The translations under genes and the position numbers were made by a program. Positions 58,930 to 64,000 of a stretch of DNA of 64,000 nucleotides are shown here, in pieces. This DNA comes from Trichomonas vaginalis G3 (Eukaryota; Parabasalia; Trichomonadida; Trichomonadidae): positions 12,108,522-12,172,521 of the forward strand of contig NC_067204.1 in NCBI RefSeq assembly GCF_026262505.1. Direction: 5' to 3'. Every line of letters starts with the position of its first letter. The stretch's first letter is position 1. Under the pieces are notes generated by a model. It ran no database searches, was not told where the DNA came from, and saw only the letters and a program-made list of their open reading frames with translations.

Positions 58930-60504
58930 ATGCAGAACGAACAGTTAAACGAATTTACTCCAGCAGAGCATATTCATCAGATTCGCTCATATTTCGATAT
59001 CATAGACAATGCAGTTCAAATTGGTGACACTAATAGAAAATATTCTGACGCAAAGATTCCATCACAACCTGGAACTGCTAAAGATAACACATGGGTAACA
59101 TTCAATCTCTCACCTCCTGGTGAAAATATGTTGGACCTTTACAATACATTCATTACGTATAAAATGGAAGGTCAATTTATTGTAGATAAAGAAATTGGTT
59201 CAGGTTCCAATAAAACAAACCCACCAGGATTTTGGATTGGTTTCGATGACGCTTTCTATGCAGTTGCTGGATATCAAATCCTTGCAAATGGTCGTATCGT
59301 ATATTCTCAAGACAACGCAAGAGAAGAAGCATATATAACTTCAAACTCACAAACTACCGAACAAATAAAGAAAGTAGATGTTTTCTCAAAGACTCGACAT
59401 GAAGATGTATGGAGTCATTCGGGAACATGCAGAACAGGACAAATTGTTAGTGGTCCAATTACAGCAGGAAAATCATTTGATTTTAAGCTTCGTTTAAGAA
59501 TTCCTGTTAGAAGATTCCTTCCATTAGAAGCTATTCGATTTATTCCAGCTTTTGCAGGAAACATTCAGCTTAAAGTAAAGTTCAGTAGCGACGCCTTACA
59601 ATGCACATCTATATCTGTAAATGATATCATTGCTTTCAATCCAACTCTTAAAGTTGCATTTGCTTCAGATTCAAATCCACCGACAAATAAATTTGTTCCA
59701 TGGAATGAACCATTCACTATGATAACGAAGGCGGTAGAAGCTAGTGGAACAGTTACTATTACAACTGTAACCCAGCAACTATTTCGAACAAAGATGGATT
59801 TTAATGAATGTTTCATTCATCCAAAGTCATTCTCTTTAGACCCTAACATTTATACAGAACTTGTAGAACATTATACAAACGAGGCTTTATGTTTTCCTGT
59901 TAAAGTTATGGATTGGATTCCTATGGACGGTTCATTCTCAAAGAATACAGATAGTTCAAGTGCAACATTTACAGCAGCTTATACGCCTATTAATGTTAAA
60001 AGTATTTGGGCACTATTTAGAAAGAAAGACAACTATTATGTTAATTTTGAGAACCCTAAGTTTAAATATCTTCAGCTTTCCATGGGAGCTTATGGAAATA
60101 TGCCTGCAGAACCTGAAAAATCATATGGACTTGTATTTTATGAAATGGTTGCGAACGCTTGCAATACAAACAATGATATGATTGGATTTAATGAAGATGT
60201 TATGAGGTCATTGGTGGATGATGGTAGTGTGGAACATAAATGGGATAGCTATGACAACACACATTTCTTATGTGGTTTTCCAACAGAAGTGGACTTTTGC
60301 TTCCAGCAAGGTCAAACTTCAACAGCTCCAATAACATACAAATTGTCTGTTAAAGGACCTATTGAACTAGCAACTGAAAATGTACCAAAGCCACTTATTG
60401 GATTTATGAAGGATTGTTGCTTTGCCATTCAGGTAAGACAGTCAGGCATCCCAATAATAAGATTAGATGACTATAACTTAGCTGCGGACGATGGTGAGGA
60501 ATAA
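58930..60504 (+). CDS. Major capsid protein, double jelly-roll type (Polinton 2)
   Basis: 524 residues. NTWVTFNLSPPGENMLDLYN near the start, AVAGYQILANGRIVYSQ, FDFKLRLRIPVRRFLPLEAI and GNIQLKVKFSSDAL in the first jelly roll, then a second beta-rich half ending GIPIIRLDDYNLAADD. The size and layout fit Polinton capsid proteins; the RIPVRRFLPLEAI stretch lines up with 33392-35032. It forms the icosahedral shell. The frame appears whole. Start MQNEQLNEF. Confidence 0.75.
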   Translation: MQNEQLNEFTPAEHIHQIRSYFDIIDNAVQIGDTNRKYSDAKIPSQPGTAKDNTWVTFNLSPPGENMLDLYNTFITYKMEGQFIVDKEIGSGSNKTNPPGFWIGFDDAFYAVAGYQILANGRIVYSQDNAREEAYITSNSQTTEQIKKVDVFSKTRHEDVWSHSGTCRTGQIVSGPITAGKSFDFKLRLRIPVRRFLPLEAIRFIPAFAGNIQLKVKFSSDALQCTSISVNDIIAFNPTLKVAFASDSNPPTNKFVPWNEPFTMITKAVEASGTVTITTVTQQLFRTKMDFNECFIHPKSFSLDPNIYTELVEHYTNEALCFPVKVMDWIPMDGSFSKNTDSSSATFTAAYTPINVKSIWALFRKKDNYYVNFENPKFKYLQLSMGAYGNMPAEPEKSYGLVFYEMVANACNTNNDMIGFNEDVMRSLVDDGSVEHKWDSYDNTHFLCGFPTEVDFCFQQGQTSTAPITYKLSVKGPIELATENVPKPLIGFMKDCCFAIQVRQSGIPIIRLDDYNLAADDGEE

Positions 60505-60534
60505 AGGATGAACGTTTATTTTTAAAGCTTATAA

Positions 60535-60993
60535 ATGAGTTCTTCATCAAGCTCTCGTGAACCTTCACCATCTGTGAAACAAACTTTACCAAACGATTAT
60601 GGAGCACCTATTGAATATTTCTTACGAGCTGCACAATGGCAAAGAGCAGTCTCACCAAGGTTAGGTGTTCCACCAGCTCCTGTCAAAAATAGCATTTGGT
60701 CAAGTCCTTATATAAGATATGTTCTCCCACTAGGTTTGCTAGCTACAGCAGGAGCAGTTATGATGTTGAAAAGAAATAAAGCAAATGTTGTAAATAATAC
60801 TGAAGTAGCTGAAGTTAAACAAACTCCAACACCTTCGCCAAAACCAACGCCTTCACAAGCAAAACCTTCAATGACTCCTGAACCTATGGAAGTACAAACT
60901 CCTGTTCAAAAGTCAACTCCTAAACCGACTCCAACATTTAAACCAGAACCTACTCCTCAAATAAATCGTAAAACTCCTGCGTTTCCTTACTGA
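60535..60993 (+). CDS. Single-pass membrane protein with proline-rich tail (Polinton 2)
   Basis: 152 residues: serine-rich start, GAPIEYFLRAAQWQRAVSPR, one hydrophobic span (IRYVLPLGLLATAGAVMML, ~64-82), a basic KRNK stop, and a proline/threonine/lysine repeat tail (TPTPSPKPTPSQAKP). It suggests a type II-like orientation or a virion-membrane link. It lies just after the capsid gene. No family recognised. Confidence 0.6.
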   Translation: MSSSSSSREPSPSVKQTLPNDYGAPIEYFLRAAQWQRAVSPRLGVPPAPVKNSIWSSPYIRYVLPLGLLATAGAVMMLKRNKANVVNNTEVAEVKQTPTPSPKPTPSQAKPSMTPEPMEVQTPVQKSTPKPTPTFKPEPTPQINRKTPAFPY

Positions 60994-61041
60994 AAAAATA
61001 ACGTTATTTTTATTTTATTTGAACATTTTATTTAGAGTAAA

Positions 61042-61278
61042 ATGACGACTAAAGTCACTGAAGCAATGAAACAAAAGTTCTTGGTAGAATACATTAAATC
61101 AGGAGCGGTTCCAGAAGGTTTTTACGTTCATACTATGAAGGATGGTAGAGTTCAGTTTAGAAAGATAAAGCAACCATTAGATAAAGAAGGAATTTTGAGA
61201 AAGATTAAACTTCATGAGGACAGCATTGCTGAACTTAAGAAGAAGCTAGAAGAGTTGGAGAAAGGAAGAGAGTTATAA
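61042..61278 (+). CDS. Small coiled-coil protein (Polinton 2)
   Basis: 78 residues: MTTKVTEAMKQKFLVEYIK, a basic hairpin (VHTMKDGRVQFRKIK), then a coil (EDSIAELKKKLEELEKG). Related in layout to 58474-58902 and to 35645-36025 of Polinton 1. Its last codons lie in the terminal repeat. Confidence 0.55.
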   Translation: MTTKVTEAMKQKFLVEYIKSGAVPEGFYVHTMKDGRVQFRKIKQPLDKEGILRKIKLHEDSIAELKKKLEELEKGREL

Positions 61279-61294
61279 AGCAATGAATTCAAGA

Positions 61295-61323
61295 GACCCA
61301 AAGGGTCAGAGCCGCAAAGCGGC
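61295..61323. repeat. Double-hairpin element in right TIR of Polinton 2
   Basis: GACCC-aaa-GGGTC, AGA, GCCGC-aaa-GCGGC; inverse of 41818-41846. Confidence 0.85.
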
Positions 61324-61474
61324 TAGGGTAGAAATGAGGTTAGATATCGGGTTAGATCTAACCTTTTCAACTAAAATTTATTTTTGCGCTATGTTTTCAT
61401 ACGTGTGGGAGTGGTGATATCATTAATTTTTAAGTTTATTTTTTTATAAATGACAGAACAAAAATAAAGCATTT

Positions 61475-61909
61475 CTACTCAGCAGGAATGAGACCCTTAC
61501 TGACTATGTATTCGTTTAATGCTTGATGAAAACAATGGTACATATTATCGTATGGGTATACACAACGTCTGTTTCCATCGTCGTCGTATATGTAGAGCTC
61601 AAATCCAGTCCAACCTTCTTTTGTACAATATGTAGCTTTATTTAAGTATGCATTTATGTAGATAAGGCAATTTTCTTCATCGCTCCAGAAATAATTTTTG
61701 TTCTTTGTTGAAATAGTTTTCGTTCCTCTGCGACCATAAGGAATGTATGCAATGAACTTTGCGTCATATGGGATTGTAATATATTCAGGGTTTCTTTCAT
61801 CGTCAATGGGTCTGTCTTTGTTAAAATGCATGTTTCTCAGTTTTACTTGAGTTTTGAATAGTTCACGGAAACGTTCTGGGAAAGAGTCATAGTAAATGTA
61901 GTCGGACAT
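61475..61909 (-). CDS. TIR-encoded protein (Polinton 2), right copy
   Basis: 144 residues, MSDYIYYDSFPERFRELFKT, with KFIAYIPYGRRGTKTIS, NYFWSDEENCLIYINAYL and GFELYIYDDDGNRRCVYPYD: a compact alpha/beta domain, unknown family. It lies wholly in the terminal repeat, so an undisturbed element carries two copies reading inward from each end. Its promoter region has the GTTATTTTTTATTTAG leader. It may act at the element ends (terminal protein, early protein or regulator); this is inference. Confidence 0.7.
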   Translation of the reverse strand: MSDYIYYDSFPERFRELFKTQVKLRNMHFNKDRPIDDERNPEYITIPYDAKFIAYIPYGRRGTKTISTKNKNYFWSDEENCLIYINAYLNKATYCTKEGWTGFELYIYDDDGNRRCVYPYDNMYHCFHQALNEYIVSKGLIPAE

Positions 61910-62163
61910 GTCTTTGTAATGAAATAAAAAATTTTAAAAATAAAAATAAGGTTATTTTTTATTTAGTGAGGACGGTAGTGAATTCGTTAGTGAAGTCGTT
62001 AGTGAAGTCGTTTATGTGTCAGATGGTTTTGTAAATATTTAAGGTTAAGTTGGTGTTGTCGTTTGTGTTGTAAAATATACGTTACCGGTTTCGTAAAGTG
62101 TCAAACCGTTATCTTGGGTAAGGTGGAACGCAGTGCCACCGTACCGATGATAGGGATACTAAC

Positions 62164-62169
62164 TGTAAT
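62164..62169. repeat. Target site duplication of Polinton 2, right copy
   Basis: TGTAAT, as at 38753-38758. Confidence 0.85.
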
Positions 62170-62983
62170 TTTAAAAGTTCCATCGCAAAATAAATCTGTG
62201 GCTTCTTTTGCAAATTGAATTGCCTTCTCAAAACCAAAAAACATCGTCTCACAATTTGCTTGAAAATCATGGCCAATGAAAAACTGCTCGCCATTTATTA
62301 AACAAAAATTAGCAATTTCATCGTCTGTAATTTTTTTCTCCAACAGAAAATTTTCTGGACTTATTATAAACTTCCCTGACCAATGAATCTTTAATTAATG
62401 GGTTTTCATCAGTACCAACAGCAAGTTCTGTCATAAATTTTTTAATCTACTGAAAAGTGCCGTTGTCTTCAGAAAATTTTGCCATTGCCTTATTGTATAT
62501 TTCTGTCAGAGTCATTGATTTATGAAGATCATTTTTTTCATTTTGTAACTTTTTAAATTGTCTGCATTCGGGTATATGTTCCTTTTGTAAATCTTCGGAA
62601 ACTGAACTGTTCTCAATTTTAACTAAATAACGTGCTTGACAAGAATGATCGATGCAACGGTAGTAACGTTCAAGATTATTTGAATTAATAATATTTGTAT
62701 GATCATGCGAATAAAGCATATCTTTGCGAACAATTGTATCAGGATATTTTCCAGTAACTGCGGGAATATTTTTAACTGCAATATAACTAAAGTATCTTCT
62801 GACAGCTTTAGATTCATTTTCGTGGTATTTAATATTAAAATATTGAAGAACTTGTTTGATTATATTCGTTTTTTCATCTCTCGATGTTGATTTTTGGTAT
62901 TTATCAGATTGTTCCCTGATAAATATTTTATTTTCGTCTGTAAAGTTTGCTCTTTTTTGATTAAATATAGATGATTTTCCCAT
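62164..62983 (-). mobile_element. MULE-type DNA transposon, transposase N-terminal half
   Basis: Starts MGKSSIFNQKRANF. A FLYWCH/WRKY-like zinc finger is seen in RYYRCIDHSCQARYLVKI with a later HIPEC (C-C-H-C spacing). Then LAVGTDENPLIKDSLV and FCLINGEQFFIGHDFQ lead to LFCDGTFKIT, which holds the first catalytic Asp of MULE transposases; the Polinton cuts here. An in-frame TAG near 62447 and a frame change before 62343 show it is inactive. The C-terminal half is at 37320-38758. Confidence 0.85.
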
Positions 62984-63035
62984 TAAAAAATGAAATGATG
63001 CAAAATTTACGAAAACCGTTCGAAAATTGAATTAA

Positions 63036-63101
63036 AAATGAAAAGTAATACTTAAATGAGGAATTCTTTGAGATATTGGTCTTAGATTGAATGTAGCGTC
63101 A
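63036..63101. repeat. 66-bp direct repeat, copy 1
   Basis: Starts AATGAAAAGTAATACTTAAA and ends GAATGTAGCGTCA; repeated at 63204-63269. Just upstream of the MULE transposase start. Could be part of the MULE end. Confidence 0.85.
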
Positions 63102-63203
63102 TTCTTATATAGAATATATATTCATATCATCGGAAATATGATAAAAAGCATATAATAAATGTCAAAAAAGTGAACAAATAAGCAAAGATATTTTTTAAAA
63201 AAC

Positions 63204-63269
63204 AATGAAAAGTAATACTTAAATGAGGAATTCTTTGAGATATTGGTCTTAGATTGAATGTAGCGTCAC
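63204..63269. repeat. 66-bp direct repeat, copy 2
   Basis: Same sequence as 63036-63101, 168 bases away. Confidence 0.85.
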
Positions 63270-63304
63270 AAATTTCACAAATATAATTTACTATACAATT
63301 TTAT

Positions 63305-63309
63305 TCATT
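63305..63309 (+). promoter_or_regulatory. Initiator-like TCATT upstream of last gene
   Basis: TTATTCATTTTTTTAAA directly precedes the ATG at 63318; TCATT fits the trichomonad initiator. Confidence 0.5.
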
Positions 63310-63317
63310 TTTTTAAA

Positions 63318-64000
63318 ATGGCTGACGACAGTCTGTATCAACTAACTCAACTAGTCAAGCATAATGATTATTCTTCGGATTCATTAAATCAACTTTATCA
63401 ATGCATAAGTACAATGACAGAAAGATCAATTGGATGCTTGAATTGGGATAAATTTTTCAAAAAAATCACAGTGACTGATGAAGTTCTTTTACATTTTTTA
63501 GCATCCGTTTTAAACATTGAAAAGATATCAGAATGTTTCAAGGATTCTATTTTTTATCACAATATTAATCTTGAAAAATTCAGTAATTTAACTGAAACAG
63601 AACAACAAACAATTTTAAATTCCTACAAAGCGGATAAATTTACATATTACATAATGTGCTCACAAATTGTAAAATCAAACTGGAACAATTTATCCCAAAC
63701 TTTAGTTAATATTGCAAATCAATATTTGCCATTTTTAGATGAAGAAAAGCAAATATATATATTTACTGAAATAACTGGCAATTATCAAAATTTTGAAATT
63801 TCAGTTGCAAACTTGTTACTTTTTTATGAAAACAATGAAGAAAAATTAAGCAACTGTTTTAATTTAACATTGTTCCAGCAAATTTATTCCAAAAATGGAA
63901 TCGAGCAAATGATATTTTTTGCTGCAAATACAATTTGTTGCAATAACACTTCTATCAATTTTTACAATCTCCTTGAAATTGAAGAAATGAATCCATTTGA
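63318..64000 (+). CDS. Unknown host-type gene, 5' part
   Basis: Open from ATG (MADDSLYQLTQLVKHNDYSS) to the window end without a stop: 227 codons visible. The protein looks largely helical, with spaced leucines and aromatic residues (LNQLYQCISTMTERSIGCLN, VLLHFLASVLNIEKISECF), as in helical-repeat or ankyrin-family N-terminal regions of trichomonads. No firm family. Composition is AT-richer than the left-hand host genes. Confidence 0.6.
   Translation, partial: MADDSLYQLTQLVKHNDYSSDSLNQLYQCISTMTERSIGCLNWDKFFKKITVTDEVLLHFLASVLNIEKISECFKDSIFYHNINLEKFSNLTETEQQTILNSYKADKFTYYIMCSQIVKSNWNNLSQTLVNIANQYLPFLDEEKQIYIFTEITGNYQNFEISVANLLLFYENNEEKLSNCFNLTLFQQIYSKNGIEQMIFFAANTICCNNTSINFYNLLEIEEMNPF

Larger units (their letters stand above)
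38759..62163. mobile_element. Polinton/Maverick element 2
   Basis: About 23.4 kb including a 2.2-kb Ginger insertion. Terminal inverted repeats of ~0.9 kb start AGTATCCCTATCATCGG; a TGTAAT duplication flanks it inside a MULE transposase gene. Gene set: packaging ATPase, capsid protein, penton-like paralogues, collagen/collar fibre, integrase, two KilA-N type genes, family B polymerase, small virion-like proteins. Near-identical long ends suggest it is young, younger than the MULE; yet about four genes show breaks, so it looks inactive in this copy. Confidence 0.94.
61262..62163 (-). repeat. Terminal inverted repeat of Polinton 2, right
   Basis: About 902 bp, inverse of 38759-39289 plus 41512-41879. 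The outermost AAC is not matched on the left. It carries a full gene. Confidence 0.92.

Overview
The window looks like nuclear DNA of a parabasalid protist (a trichomonad such as Trichomonas or Tritrichomonas). This is inferred from compact, apparently intron-free, AT-rich genes, several starts preceded at short distance by a TCA(C/T)T initiator-like motif, and a dense load of Polinton/Maverick, mariner, MULE and Ginger elements. No tRNA, rRNA or CRISPR array was recognised.

Positions 1-15792 are host DNA: the end of a C2-domain gene, a CAND1-like HEAT-repeat gene, a NELF-A-like HDAg-domain gene, a PPP-family phosphatase, a GRIP-domain golgin, the RNA polymerase III largest subunit with an unusual ~310-residue repeat tail, and a small coiled-coil gene.

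Positions 15793-36929 are Polinton 1: 162-bp identical terminal inverted repeats, a 6-bp ATTTTT target duplication, protein-primed family B polymerase, integrase, packaging ATPase, double-jelly-roll-type major capsid protein, a penton-like protein, fibre-like genes and two small MAAG proteins. It carries two guests: a mariner (29840-31132) and a primase-helicase module (22913-26118) bounded by inverted arrays of iteron-like repeats. Several genes are broken; treat it as a fossil.

Positions 36930-63000 are a MULE-type DNA transposon split by Polinton 2 (38759-62163), which is flanked by TGTAAT duplications and has ~0.9-kb terminal repeats that themselves encode a protein. A 2.2-kb Ginger-like transposon (39290-41507, ACAT duplication) sits in the left terminal repeat and carries a run of seven long hairpins. 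Polinton 2 has its own ATPase, capsid protein, three penton-like paralogues, a collagen/phage-collar fibre, integrase, two KilA-N type genes and polymerase. After it, 63318-64000 holds the start of a host-type gene running off the window.

The most unusual observations are: a family of ~26-33-bp GC-rich double hairpins scattered through both Polintons, both between and inside genes, with G-U-compatible changes; the iteron-flanked primase-helicase module; the seven-hairpin array; the near-identical fibre tip shared by two otherwise distant Polintons; and the repeat tail on RPC1.
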